Source of the DNA: Ilyomonas sp965199905
GTDB lineage: Bacteria; Bacteroidota; Bacteroidia; Chitinophagales; Chitinophagaceae
Assembly: GCA_965199905.1 (NCBI GenBank)
Contig: OZ241366.1
Span: forward strand, 3,844,001-3,908,000
DNA length: 64,000 nucleotides
Direction: 5' to 3'
The position numbers and the translations under genes were made by a program. Positions within the stretch are counted from its first letter, which is position 1. Each line of letters starts with the position of its first letter. The notes beneath the pieces are model-generated. The model did no database searches, had not been told where the DNA came from, and saw nothing but the letters and a program-made list of their open reading frames with translations. Shown here in pieces: positions 53,136 to 61,933 of the stretch.

Positions 53136-54707
53136 ATGAAAAAAGTTTTCAAAAACATGGGAGCTGATCTTCCGGCTTCCGTGGTAGTTTTTCTCATTGC
53201 TTTGCCATTATGTTTAGGCATCGCATTGGGTTCCGGTGCACCTCTCTTTTCAGGTATCATTGCCGGTATTATTGGCGGCATTGTGGTAGGCAGTTTGAGC
53301 GGTTCTAACCTCAGTGTTACCGGGCCGGCTGCCGGATTAACAGCTATTGTTGTTGTTGCCGTAAGTAAAATGCCGGTTTTTGAAGCCTTTCTACTATCCG
53401 TAGCAATTGCCGGTGTTTTCCAGTTGATTTTGGGCTTTGTAAAAGCCGGCGTGTTTGGCGATTATATTCCGTCGAGCGTTATTAAAGGAATGCTGACTGC
53501 CATTGGTATTATTCTTATTCTAAAACAGATTCCGCATTTGGTTGGCTACGATAAAGATTTTGAAGGCGACTATGCATTTCAGCAGGAAAACAAAGACAAT
53601 ACTTTCAGTGGCATTTCACTTGCTTTTGCGCGTATTACGCCTCTGGCAATTGTCATTGGCGTAGTATGTTTATTGATACAGATCATTTGGGATAAAGTGC
53701 TGTATAAAAAATCACGCTTTTTTCAATTGTTCCCGGCACCGCTTGTGGTAGTAGTAAGCGGCGTGCTATTGAATCAATTTCTTGCCAATGGCGATTTACT
53801 CATTTTGAAACAAGAGCACATGGTAAGCATTCCGGTAGCCAGAACGGCTGGCGAATTTGTTTCTTTTTTCACGATGCCCGATTTTCATTATATCAATTTG
53901 CCGATTGTATGGACAACGGCGGCTACCATTGCCATTGTTGCCAGTTTAGAAACGCTGTTGAATATTGAAGCGGCTGATAACCTGGATCCGTATCGCCGGG
54001 TAACGCCTACCAACCGCGAGCTGAAAGCGCAAGGCATCGGTAACTTATTGTCAGGGTTGATTGGTGGCTTGCCGGTAACATCTGTTGTGGTGCGCACATC
54101 GGCCAATTTAAATGCGGGCGCGAAATCGAAAATGTCAGCGATTTATCATGGCATCTTATTGCTGTTGTGCGTGGCATTCATTCCATCTGTGTTGAATTTA
54201 ATTCCGTTGTCAGCCCTGGCTGCTATCTTAATTTACACAGGATACAAACTTGCAAAGCCTTCCATTTTTATTGACTTATATAAAAAAGGATTTGACCAGT
54301 TTGTGCCTTTTGCAGCTACTGTTGTTGCTATCATCTTAACGGACTTACTGATTGGAATTGCCATCGGAATCGCTATCGGATTGTTTTTTGTAATCAGAAC
54401 AAATTTTAAAACGTCATTGCTGGTAACGAACAATGACAACCGCTATCTTTTTCGTTTCCGTAAAGACATTTCGTTTTTGAACAAACCATTGTTGAAAAAG
54501 AAACTGGAAGATGTACCATCAAATTCGGAAGTGTTTATCGACATCACACGGGCTGAATTCATTGATCAGGATGTGTTGGGCGTAATCAACGATTTCATTC
54601 AGCATGCGCAACTGAAAAATATAACTGTGGAAGTGAAGAAAACTGAAACATGGTCATCACACAAAAAAATTGTAATAACCGAACCGGAAGAAACAGTAAC
54701 TGTTTAA
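53136..54707 (+). CDS. SulP-family anion transporter
   Basis: The protein has 523 residues from ATG 53136 (MKKVFKNMGADLPASVVVFL), with about eleven membrane helices, the SulP marks LPLCLGIALGSGAPLFSGII, GSNLSVTGPAAGLTAIVVV and GNLLSGLIGGLPVTSVVVRT, and a short C-terminal STAS domain (EVFIDITRAEFIDQDVLGVI). It is 28 bp before the carbonic anhydrase gene, which suggests bicarbonate or sulfate/bicarbonate uptake rather than simple sulfate transport. Confidence 0.94.
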   Translation: MKKVFKNMGADLPASVVVFLIALPLCLGIALGSGAPLFSGIIAGIIGGIVVGSLSGSNLSVTGPAAGLTAIVVVAVSKMPVFEAFLLSVAIAGVFQLILGFVKAGVFGDYIPSSVIKGMLTAIGIILILKQIPHLVGYDKDFEGDYAFQQENKDNTFSGISLAFARITPLAIVIGVVCLLIQIIWDKVLYKKSRFFQLFPAPLVVVVSGVLLNQFLANGDLLILKQEHMVSIPVARTAGEFVSFFTMPDFHYINLPIVWTTAATIAIVASLETLLNIEAADNLDPYRRVTPTNRELKAQGIGNLLSGLIGGLPVTSVVVRTSANLNAGAKSKMSAIYHGILLLLCVAFIPSVLNLIPLSALAAILIYTGYKLAKPSIFIDLYKKGFDQFVPFAATVVAIILTDLLIGIAIGIAIGLFFVIRTNFKTSLLVTNNDNRYLFRFRKDISFLNKPLLKKKLEDVPSNSEVFIDITRAEFIDQDVLGVINDFIQHAQLKNITVEVKKTETWSSHKKIVITEPEETVTV

Positions 54708-54735
54708 TTATTTATTTGTAATAAAATTGAGTTTT

Positions 54736-55365
54736 ATGGAGGTAATCAAAAAAATCTTAAACGCCAATAAACAATGGGCAACAGGTCAGGTAGAATCTGA
54801 TCCGGATTATTTTAACCGTTTGGTGAATTTACAACAGCCCGATTTACTTTGGATCGGTTGCAGCGACAGCCGCGTGCCGGCAGATAAAATCACTAATACG
54901 CAGCCGGGTGAAATCTTTGTGCACCGCAACATTGCAAACCTCGTGGTTCCTACAGATGTAAACCTGCTGAGCGTACTTGACTATGCAGTCAATCACTTGA
55001 AAGTAAAGCACGTAATTGTATGCGGTCATTACGGTTGCGGTGGTGTAAATGCGGCTATGACTGATAAGAGCTTCGACCATATTTTAAACATGTGGCTGAG
55101 CGGTATTAAAGATGTGTACAGCCAGCATAAAGAGGAATTGAATGCGCTGGAAGGTGAAGCAAAATCTAACCGTCTTGTAGAGTTGAGTGTAATGCAGCAG
55201 GTAAGACATTTATCTCAGACTTCTATCATTCAAAAGAACTGGAAAGAGAATAACCGCCCGCATCTTCATGGCTGGGTATATAGCCTGAAAGATGGTGTTA
55301 TCAATCCTGTTTTTGAGATGCAGGCCGGTACAGAAATAGAAGCGACTTATGTGTTTAATATGTAA
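54736..55365 (+). CDS. Beta-class carbonic anhydrase
   Basis: The protein has 209 residues from ATG 54736. The zinc ligands and dyad of the beta class are present: C42, D44 and R46 in GCSDSRVP, and H98 and C101 in VCGHYGCGG. It interconverts CO2 and bicarbonate. It follows the SulP transporter gene by 28 bp, a pairing seen in bicarbonate uptake modules. Confidence 0.95.
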   Translation: MEVIKKILNANKQWATGQVESDPDYFNRLVNLQQPDLLWIGCSDSRVPADKITNTQPGEIFVHRNIANLVVPTDVNLLSVLDYAVNHLKVKHVIVCGHYGCGGVNAAMTDKSFDHILNMWLSGIKDVYSQHKEELNALEGEAKSNRLVELSVMQQVRHLSQTSIIQKNWKENNRPHLHGWVYSLKDGVINPVFEMQAGTEIEATYVFNM

Positions 55366-55385
55366 ATAAAACAGCAAGAAAAATG

Positions 55386-55543
55386 GCAGTGACTCAGTTT
55401 GAACTAATTTCTTTCCGCAGATAACCTCTGACTAAGCATCCCGCAGATCACACAGTTTTTTTGCAGGCAGAAGAAGTATAATCTGCGTACATCTGCAAAA
55501 TGAATCCGCGCTATCTGCGGGGAAATTTAAACTGGGTCACTGC
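55386..55543. repeat. Palindromic element with terminal inverted repeats
   Basis: GCAGTGACTCAGTTTGAACT at 55386 and its near complement AAACTGGGTCACTGC at 55529-55543 form the ends. The next parts (TTTCCGCAGATA and TATCTGCGGGGAAA) also pair. Its length is 158 bp and it has no ORF. Confidence 0.7.
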
Positions 55544-55544
55544 A

Positions 55545-55578
55545 AAAAAACCGCAGGAATTATAACCTGCGGTTTTTA
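55545..55578 (+). terminator. Terminator after carbonic anhydrase
   Basis: AAAACCGCAGG pairs with CCTGCGGTTTTT around a short AT loop. It also lies near the plsX stop (55640) and may serve that gene from the other strand. Confidence 0.75.
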
Positions 55579-55639
55579 TTTATAATAAATTTATGTCAGG
55601 AAAGCTATTGTTGTGGCATGAAACCGGAAGGCATTTATT

Positions 55640-56599
55640 TTATCCAACTGCAGTTCCGACGAATGCTTTCTTAATTGTATCGCAAAACTGCGAATCAATC
55701 ATCTTTTCAGCCGCCAGGATCATATTTTTAAAAGCTTTTGCATTGGATATTCCGTGACCGATGATTACGGGTTTACCTACACCTAAAACCGGTGTACCGC
55801 CATAGTTTTCGTAATGAAACCGGTTCATGTATTCGTCCTTTTCCAGCCCGCGCTTAACGGCAATAGTATCGTAAAATGACTCGGCTAATTTGAGAATAAC
55901 ATTGCCTGTAAATCCATCACAAACGGTAACATCAGCTTTAGATGTAAATACATCGCGACCTTCAATATTGCCAATGAAGTTAATGGCAGTATTTTCTTTT
56001 AGTAATGGATAAGTGCCTTGCGCGAGAATATTACCTTTGCCTTCTTCCTGTCCCACATTCAACAAACCAATCTTTGGGTTGAAAATGCCCAATACATGCT
56101 CGGCATATAAGCTGCCCAACACCGCAAACTGGTTCAGTTGTTCCGGCTTGCAATCGGCATTCAAGCCCACATCAAGCAACACACCTGTTGAGCCATCAAT
56201 CTTAGGAACCAATGTTGATATAGTAGGACGTAAAATACCTTCAATAGCTTTTATGGTATACATAGTGCCAACGAGCATCGCGCCTGTATTGCCCGCGCTG
56301 ATGAAAGCATCGGTTTTGCCCGTAGCTAATAAATGAAATCCAATAGCAATGGAAGATTTCTGTTTTTCCTTTAAAGCTTTGGTGGGATGTTCATGATAGC
56401 CGATAACTTCGGGTGCATGAATGAGCCGAACGTTAGGAGACGAAATCCCATATTGATCTAATAAAGGTTGCACCTGCTGCTCATCTCCAATGCAAAACAA
56501 AGTTGCCGGCGTGGTGCCTTCCAACAGGTATTGTTGTAAACCTAATACAGCCTCAAGCGGCGCATAATCGCCACCCATCATGTCTATCCCAATATTCAT
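55640..56599 (-). CDS. plsX: Phosphate acyltransferase PlsX
   Basis: The protein has 319 residues from ATG 56599 (MNIGIDMMGGDYAPLEAVLG), the usual PlsX start; a longer frame into the gap is rejected. Motifs include MGGDYAP, SAGNTGAMLVGTMY and VTVCDGFTGNVILKLAES. It makes acyl-phosphate from acyl-ACP for phospholipid synthesis. It is in the classical yceD-rpmF-plsX order, but with the usual fabH not adjacent in this window. Confidence 0.96.
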   Translation of the reverse strand: MNIGIDMMGGDYAPLEAVLGLQQYLLEGTTPATLFCIGDEQQVQPLLDQYGISSPNVRLIHAPEVIGYHEHPTKALKEKQKSSIAIGFHLLATGKTDAFISAGNTGAMLVGTMYTIKAIEGILRPTISTLVPKIDGSTGVLLDVGLNADCKPEQLNQFAVLGSLYAEHVLGIFNPKIGLLNVGQEEGKGNILAQGTYPLLKENTAINFIGNIEGRDVFTSKADVTVCDGFTGNVILKLAESFYDTIAVKRGLEKDEYMNRFHYENYGGTPVLGVGKPVIIGHGISNAKAFKNMILAAEKMIDSQFCDTIKKAFVGTAVG

Positions 56600-56733
56600 A
56601 GCCCGGCAAGCTAACAAGAAAAGCGGAAATTCGAAAATGAATTGAAGATACAAATCGGCAAAGGTCACAACGATGAACAAAAACAATGTTGCTCACCATT
56701 GTGACCTTTAACTATCTGAAACGGCCCAAAAAA

Positions 56734-56928
56734 TTACGCTTTCAACGGCGCCTTTTCCGATACTAATTTTCCTTTGTAGTACAACTTACCTTCGCTTACA
56801 TGAGCGCGGTGGCGCACGTGCAGTTCTCCGGTTGTTGTGTCTTTGCTCAGTGTTACTTCTTCAGCAACATAGTGTGTTCTGCGTTTGGCGCTGCGTTGCT
56901 GCGAGTGCCTGCGTTTCGGATTTGGCAT
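56734..56928 (-). CDS. rpmF: 50S ribosomal protein L32
   Basis: The 64-residue protein starts MPNPKRRHSQQRSAKRRTHY and has the standard L32 length. It lies between yceD and plsX, the conserved operon order that links ribosome and lipid synthesis. The Cys residues of zinc-type L32 proteins are absent. Confidence 0.96.
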   Translation of the reverse strand: MPNPKRRHSQQRSAKRRTHYVAEEVTLSKDTTTGELHVRHRAHVSEGKLYYKGKLVSEKAPLKA

Positions 56929-56958
56929 AACCTAAGTTTTATAATCTTTTAAAAATGT

Positions 56959-57501
56959 TTATTGTAAATCTCTAAACTTCTCCAGTCCTTTCCAGATAGG
57001 GTTTGCGCCCGTTTCATCGTCGCTCCTCATCTGCTCCAGCCTGTTCAATGCGTCTTCGTTGCAGCTTTTGCTTCCGTTTACATCGTCAGCACATATTTTT
57101 TGCGAAGGAATGCTGAGGTTAATAAACTCATATATCCAGTCGCCCACAAAAATATGACTCTCGGTACGGCTGATGTAGTACACATCCGGATCTTCTTCCG
57201 TATCATTCATTTTTTCCGGCTCATCCACCATTTTCACTACGATGTTGAACTCATCCCACAGCTTTACGGTAAGCGGATTTCCACAACGGTCGCAGTTCAC
57301 CTCTGCAGTTCCGTCCACATCAAACTTCAGCAACATAAAGCCATTCTTTTTATCCAGTAAAAGCTTTACGCTGGCGCGGCAATTGCTAAAATCCTGTTCG
57401 TCGTATGCCTGAAAGAACTTATCCCCGATTTCGTAATTGTACTCGTGAACGCCCGGCTTCAACCCTACAAACGCGATTTCGTACGCTCTCCGGTTATTCA
57501 T
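56959..57501 (-). CDS. yceD: DUF177 (YceD-like) protein
   Basis: The 180-residue protein has the YceD signature ADGTAEVNCDRCGNPLTVKL with the CxxC pair, followed by an acidic region. YceD proteins act in large-subunit rRNA maturation in other bacteria. It is the first gene of the rpmF-plsX operon, 30 bp before rpmF. The likely promoter is at 57521. Confidence 0.92.
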   Translation of the reverse strand: MNNRRAYEIAFVGLKPGVHEYNYEIGDKFFQAYDEQDFSNCRASVKLLLDKKNGFMLLKFDVDGTAEVNCDRCGNPLTVKLWDEFNIVVKMVDEPEKMNDTEEDPDVYYISRTESHIFVGDWIYEFINLSIPSQKICADDVNGSKSCNEDALNRLEQMRSDDETGANPIWKGLEKFRDLQ

Positions 57502-57520
57502 GGCTCAAAATTAAGGGTGG

Positions 57521-57528
57521 CAAAAGTA
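57521..57528 (-). promoter_or_regulatory. Promoter -7 element for yceD-rpmF-plsX
   Basis: CAAAAGTA reads TACTTTTG on the minus strand, the same -7 sequence as in front of rpsT, 20 bp before the yceD start. Confidence 0.5.
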
Positions 57529-57712
57529 TGGTAAAAAATGTGGATAACGGATATATTTTACGAGAATTTAAGAGTTATAAGCTACAATTTATGAGCTAAT
57601 AAAGCCAAACAACACTCATGGCGTGCCGGCAATGGCGGCTGTTCCTTTACCAGCTATAAACTATCAACTACCAACCGTATTCTCCGCTACGCCAAAGCCG
57701 TCGGGCTATTCA

Positions 57713-57825
57713 CTGCAAGTCCGCAGCGGCAGCTATTTCTATATCAACTACCAACTATCAATCATAAACTTCTTCCTCCGCTTGCCGCTTTACGGGCTTT
57801 CCGTTTCTATCCCTCACGCGCTCCG
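57713..57825. repeat. Dispersed repeat S, copy 2
   Basis: It contains TGCAAGTCCGCAGCGGCAGC and CCGCTTTACGGGCTTTCC as in copy 1 at 48723-48820. Its right end overlaps the broken end of the pseudogene 57814-58367. Confidence 0.65.
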
Positions 57826-58367
57826 CTGTGTTTTCGCCTCAAAATTATCTATGTATAGATAGGTATAAGTGACCGGCGTGGTGCAATGAAAAGCGATGTG
57901 TTTAATGCCCGTTTTTGTCGCGGTATAGTTGATCTGGGCTTTAATATAGCTGGTGTTGGTAACCGTGTGTTGCCATATAATATCCGTTTGTGAAGCGGGC
58001 AGTGTGTCTTTGCCCGGGGTAAGGTTCAGTAGATTGGTGTTACTCAATTGGTTTTTGTAATACACGAAAGGCTGTACTTTTTTGCCCGGTTCAAAAGAGA
58101 AAGAAGGGCTCATCAGCCATGCGTCGGAAGAATCTCCATAATAGCTGTCGGCTAAGTACATGCACTTGTCGCCTTTGTAGGCATTGCCATCGGGCGATTG
58201 CCAGTTTGCGTTGCCGGTATGGATAAATATCCACCCGGCGGGCAGGTTGGGTATTCGGCATCTTCAAAGCCCGATGTCAAAGTTTGCGCATGTAGCTCCG
58301 CGCTTACAAAACTGAACAGGAATAGCACAATAAAACTGTAAGTAAATTTTACCGTAGTGATTTTCGG
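57814..58367 (-). pseudogene. Broken secreted protein (choice-of-anchor-like domain)
   Basis: Joined frames give a signal peptide (KITTVKFTYSFIVLFLFSFV, SAELHAQT), then SGFEDAEYP, a frame jump explained by one missing C in CCCC, then NLPAGWIFIHTGNANWQSPD and a long open part (MYLADSYYGDSSDAWLMSPS ... YTYLYIDNFEAKT). This matches a choice-of-anchor/MAM-like secreted domain. The start ATG is replaced by CCG, and the 3' end runs straight into dispersed repeat S. It has thus lost its start, its frame and its end. Confidence 0.75.
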
Positions 58368-58524
58368 TTAGATAGTTAGCAATGAAACTAAAGATAGCCC
58401 AAATAAAAGCGGGGATAAATATTGTCAGATGCGCATCGCATTCATTCCGCAGCCTGCGTCTTGCTATTGATATACCTTACTTAAAAGCAACCCAAACCTG
58501 TCACTATCCTATTTTTGACCTCTT

Positions 58525-59766
58525 ATGGAGAATTATACCATTATCCTCTTAATCATGGTGCTGATGATCGGCGCCTCTGCTGCCGCAGGCTGGTTAAAGC
58601 TGCCCGTGCCGGTGTTGCTCATACTCATCGGCATCGGTATCGGTTTTGTACCTGCCATACCCGGTATTGGCATAGACCCCGACATCATAATGCTGCTCTT
58701 TCTGCCGCCGCTTTTATACGATGCGGCTTTCAATATTTCATTCCCCGAGTTTAAAACAAATATCTCTACCATCGGCACGCTGGCTACGGGTTTGGTGTTC
58801 CTCACCACGGTGGGCATAGCAGTGGTGGCGCACTACATAATACCGGGCGTCACCTGGCCGATGGGGTTTGTGCTCGGCAGCATCTTATCTGCTACCGATG
58901 CCGTAGCGGCTATGGGCATTACAAAGGGGCTGGGCTTGCCGCACCGCACCGCCACCATACTTGAAGGCGAAAGCCTCGTGAACGATGCCTCGGCGCTGGT
59001 AGCGTATCGCTTTAGTGTGGCAGCCGTTACGGGAAGTGTGTTCGTGTTTTGGAAAGCCCTGCTGCAGTTTTGGCTGGTGTTGGGTGGCGGCTTTGTAGTG
59101 GGTGCAGCGCTGGCCTGGTTGCTGTCGCTGGCCGTGCGCCTGTTTCGCAATGATGATATGGTGGTCATTAGCCTTATGCTCCTTCTGCCATTTATTACTT
59201 ACCTCGTGGCAGAGCACTTTGAAGTGTCGGGCGTAATAGCCGTGGTAACGCTGGGACTGGGTATGTCGAAGCTAAGCCGCGCCAAATTTCCGGAAGCTTT
59301 ACGGCAGCAGTCACGCAACTTCTGGGAGGTCTGCATCTTCCTTCTCAACGGCTTTATTTTCGTATTGATCGGACTACAGTTTCCTCTCGTTATGAAAGGC
59401 ATGGATGCTGCACAGGTTGGCAGGTATGCCGGCTATGCCGCGGTGATTACAGTGGTGGCGTTTGGCATACGCCTGCTGCGTGTGCTGTTGCAACAGGCAA
59501 GCCTGTCGAGAGCCTTCCAAAAGAAGAATACGCGCATAAAAGAAGAAGCCGTCTTCGACTCCCGCACCAGCCTTGTTATCACATGGGCAGGCATGCGCGG
59601 CATCGTATCGTTGGCAATTGCTATCGGTTTACCGGTACTGCTTGAAAACGGCCAGCCGTTTCCTATGCGCAACGAGATTTTATTTCTATCAATCTCGGTC
59701 GTATTGTTTTCCCTGCTGGGGCAGGGATTAACGCTGCCGTGGGTGGTGAGAAGAGCGGCGAAATGA
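58525..59766 (+). CDS. Na+/H+ antiporter, CPA1 (NhaP-like) type
   Basis: The 413-residue membrane protein has about eleven helices and the CPA1 active-site motif LEGESLVNDASALV (N153, D154), the FLPPLLYDAAF segment and ATDAVAAMGI. This group exchanges Na+ or K+ for H+. It lacks the cytoplasmic C-terminal domain of larger relatives. It is a single gene. Confidence 0.94.
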   Translation: MENYTIILLIMVLMIGASAAAGWLKLPVPVLLILIGIGIGFVPAIPGIGIDPDIIMLLFLPPLLYDAAFNISFPEFKTNISTIGTLATGLVFLTTVGIAVVAHYIIPGVTWPMGFVLGSILSATDAVAAMGITKGLGLPHRTATILEGESLVNDASALVAYRFSVAAVTGSVFVFWKALLQFWLVLGGGFVVGAALAWLLSLAVRLFRNDDMVVISLMLLLPFITYLVAEHFEVSGVIAVVTLGLGMSKLSRAKFPEALRQQSRNFWEVCIFLLNGFIFVLIGLQFPLVMKGMDAAQVGRYAGYAAVITVVAFGIRLLRVLLQQASLSRAFQKKNTRIKEEAVFDSRTSLVITWAGMRGIVSLAIAIGLPVLLENGQPFPMRNEILFLSISVVLFSLLGQGLTLPWVVRRAAK

Positions 59767-59845
59767 TGTAAGATGTGAGATGTATAAAGAAGAGGAAGTT
59801 TGGAAGAAAATAATGGATGACAGATGAGGTTTGTGCCAGTTCCTT

Positions 59846-60549
59846 TTATGTATGCTTTATATTCAGCCAAACAAGACTTACCGCCATATCCCAAACAAAA
59901 TGACAGATCATGAGTACCTTAATGTTCCTGTATTTTTGGTAGTAAAACGCGAACACAAAACCAATAAAAAAAGGAATCAGCATATTGGCTACGGTACCAT
60001 AGCGAAAATGCAATAACCCAAACAGCAGCGAGGAGATAATAATAGAGAGATAAGGCTTGCCAAACAATGCATTAAAGCGCGTTTGCAGATAGCCTCTGAA
60101 CATGATTTCTTCAGTAACGCCCGCCGTAAGTGAAGTAAATACCAGCAACGCCGGGTATCGACGAAGTATTTGCATCAGCTCTGCCATGCGCGTACTGCTT
60201 TGGTTTGGTTTGACCAACTTTAATAACAGTCCTACCACCACAGAGCCACCAAACAAGATAAGCAAGAGAATTACTACAGATACTACATACCTTGTGAATG
60301 GATATGGCTTATCCTTATAGAGCAATAAATCCTGATGCTCCGCTTTGTGTGCATACAACCATAGTAAACCAATACACAACCAGTACAGCAATCGCGATAC
60401 AAAAATAGAGGTGCGTTCACTTGTTGTAAACCTAAGAAGTGTAGCACCGGTTGCGTACCGGGGAAAAAAAAAAGGAACAGCAACAATAGTAACCCAAAGC
60501 ATCCTGCCAGCATACGTTTGCGCGGGTCAGGCAGAGAGAAAGTATTCAT
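59846..60549 (-). pseudogene. CPBP-family membrane protease, frameshifted in a homopolymer
   Basis: The C-terminal 218 residues (frame to 60502) hold the CPBP motifs TAGVTEEIMFRGYLQ, FGLLHFRYG and ICHFVWDM, typical of intramembrane glutamic proteases. In the neighbouring frame, an ATG at 60549 starts MNTFSLPDPRKRMLAGCFGL and continues into a membrane helix. The two frames join at the A10 run (60464-60473); one base fewer would give a single protein ending its first helix with FFPRYATGATLL. It may be a phase-type switch, a true pseudogene or a sequencing error. Confidence 0.75.
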
Positions 60550-60786
60550 AGCGGCATTGGTTTCTGCTTTGCAAAAGCATGCATAAAAGTATTACAGGTT
60601 TTAAAATCGTTGTACATTCATGATTAGCCATAATAAAGATGATTGCAAATCATTGCAGTTACGATTTTTTACTTACTGTGATGTTTATGCTTTATAAAAC
60701 AAAGCTGATAGTAAGCTGTTATTCTCTTTCAGAATATTCATTAAATAGTGAGATGATTTTATCATTCTATTCTCTTTCTTTACACC

Positions 60787-61155
60787 ATGCAGGAACTGTA
60801 TTTCGATATCAGCAAAGAAGGAAGCGGCGGCAGCCTGTACCGGGTAAAAGATGAAAAGGGCAACGAGAGTTTTCAATATCATCACAGCACTTACGATGAC
60901 GACCGGGACGAAATCAAAGTGTTCGAAACCTTTTATGCTTCATTCGCCCAGTTCTGGCAAATGCTGACGCAAGACCCGCAATGGTTTTACCAGCATCCTA
61001 TGTTTGTACATGCCGAGCAAAGGGCTTTTGTAACAGCGCAGTTAACCAAAGTAAACTGGGCGGTTCAGCCGGGAGCAAAGTGGCAGGAAAGTCACCAGCG
61101 TCAATGGAAGAAAGTGCTGACGGGTAAGGATGATTATTATCGATCAAAAATATAG
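60787..61155 (+). CDS. Conserved hypothetical protein
   Basis: The 122-residue soluble protein has MQELYFDISKEGSGGSLYRV at the start and FVHAEQRAFVTAQLTKVNWA, then WKKVLTGKDDYYRSKI. It has no membrane segment and no recognised motif. It is ended by a hairpin terminator and looks like a real single gene. Confidence 0.7.
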   Translation: MQELYFDISKEGSGGSLYRVKDEKGNESFQYHHSTYDDDRDEIKVFETFYASFAQFWQMLTQDPQWFYQHPMFVHAEQRAFVTAQLTKVNWAVQPGAKWQESHQRQWKKVLTGKDDYYRSKI

Positions 61156-61199
61156 GTAGGAATGCTTTCTATGTATTGATGTATAGCTGTTTGAAAGAA

Positions 61200-61230
61200 T
61201 TAAGAGGCAGCAATACATGCCGCCTCTTAA
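61200..61230. terminator. Hairpin after the hypothetical gene
   Basis: TTAAGAGGC pairs with GCCTCTTAA with an internal mismatch and a short loop. It can serve 60787-61155 and the decayed permease gene on the other strand. Confidence 0.65.
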
Positions 61231-61255
61231 ATTGAATCATTGGTAATTTTTTCCT

Positions 61256-61487
61256 TTACTCCGTTCGCAAACTTTTTACAGGATTGCCTGTGGCGGCTTT
61301 CAACGTATTAAGGCTGACAACAACAAGTGTAAGCACCGGCATAACAATGCCTGCGGTAAAAAAAAGCCAGATGTTTATTATTTATTTTGATGCGATACTT
61401 ATAGTTCTGCAGCCAATTACTCATAAACCACCAGGAAAGCGGCACGGCAATGAAAAACGCAATAAACACAAGCTTTAAAAACTCTTT
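61256..61487 (-). pseudogene. 3' remnant of an ABC transporter permease (FtsX/MacB-like)
   Basis: The joined frames read EFLKLVFIAFFIAVPLSWWF, MSNWLQNYKYRIKINNKHLA, then TAGIVMPVLTLVVVSLNTLK and end AATGNPVKSLRTE, the typical end of the last helix of FtsX-like permeases. A frame jump lies in the A8 run at 61358-61365. Everything upstream is missing and is replaced by repeat sequence near 61568. Confidence 0.75.
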
Positions 61488-61567
61488 TCATATCAGTAAC
61501 AGCAACTGCTGCACGCTATTTATTTTCAACGACATACCAATCTTGTAAGCCTTTACCAGCTTGCGCT

Positions 61568-61620
61568 TCAGGCAGCCGAATAAAAATGAGGCCGTCTCGA
61601 CTTTTGAATCAGCCTCTTTT
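61568..61620. repeat. Second copy of the terminator-type repeat of 29538-29592
   Basis: TCAGG----CGAATAAAAATGAGGCCGTCTCGACTTTTGAATCAGCCTC matches the copy near 29538 with few changes and forms an imperfect hairpin. In this gap (61488-61933) I found no intact transposase. Such hairpins often end insertion sequences in this phylum. Confidence 0.6.
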
Positions 61621-61933
61621 GTGCGGTTATGCACTACCGAAAATAAAGGGTTGATAAAATGATAGTCGGTTATACTTTCCTGGTGAAGCGCTTTAATTTT
61701 TTCTTTCTTACTCACTTTATTGAAACCGTTGACTGAAAGATTTAAAGATGTGTGATGCCAATAACGCAAACAAATTCACATGTTTTGATGAAAGAAGAAA
61801 TAAGATGAACTGTTTAAAAACTTTGTTGTTTGATCTCTGGTTTATAAGGTTAGGTTTTTCACAACCTTTGCACAAAACGACTCCTTTTGCACGCTGGCAC
61901 GATTCTTCAACATGCCTTTTATAAACAATAACT

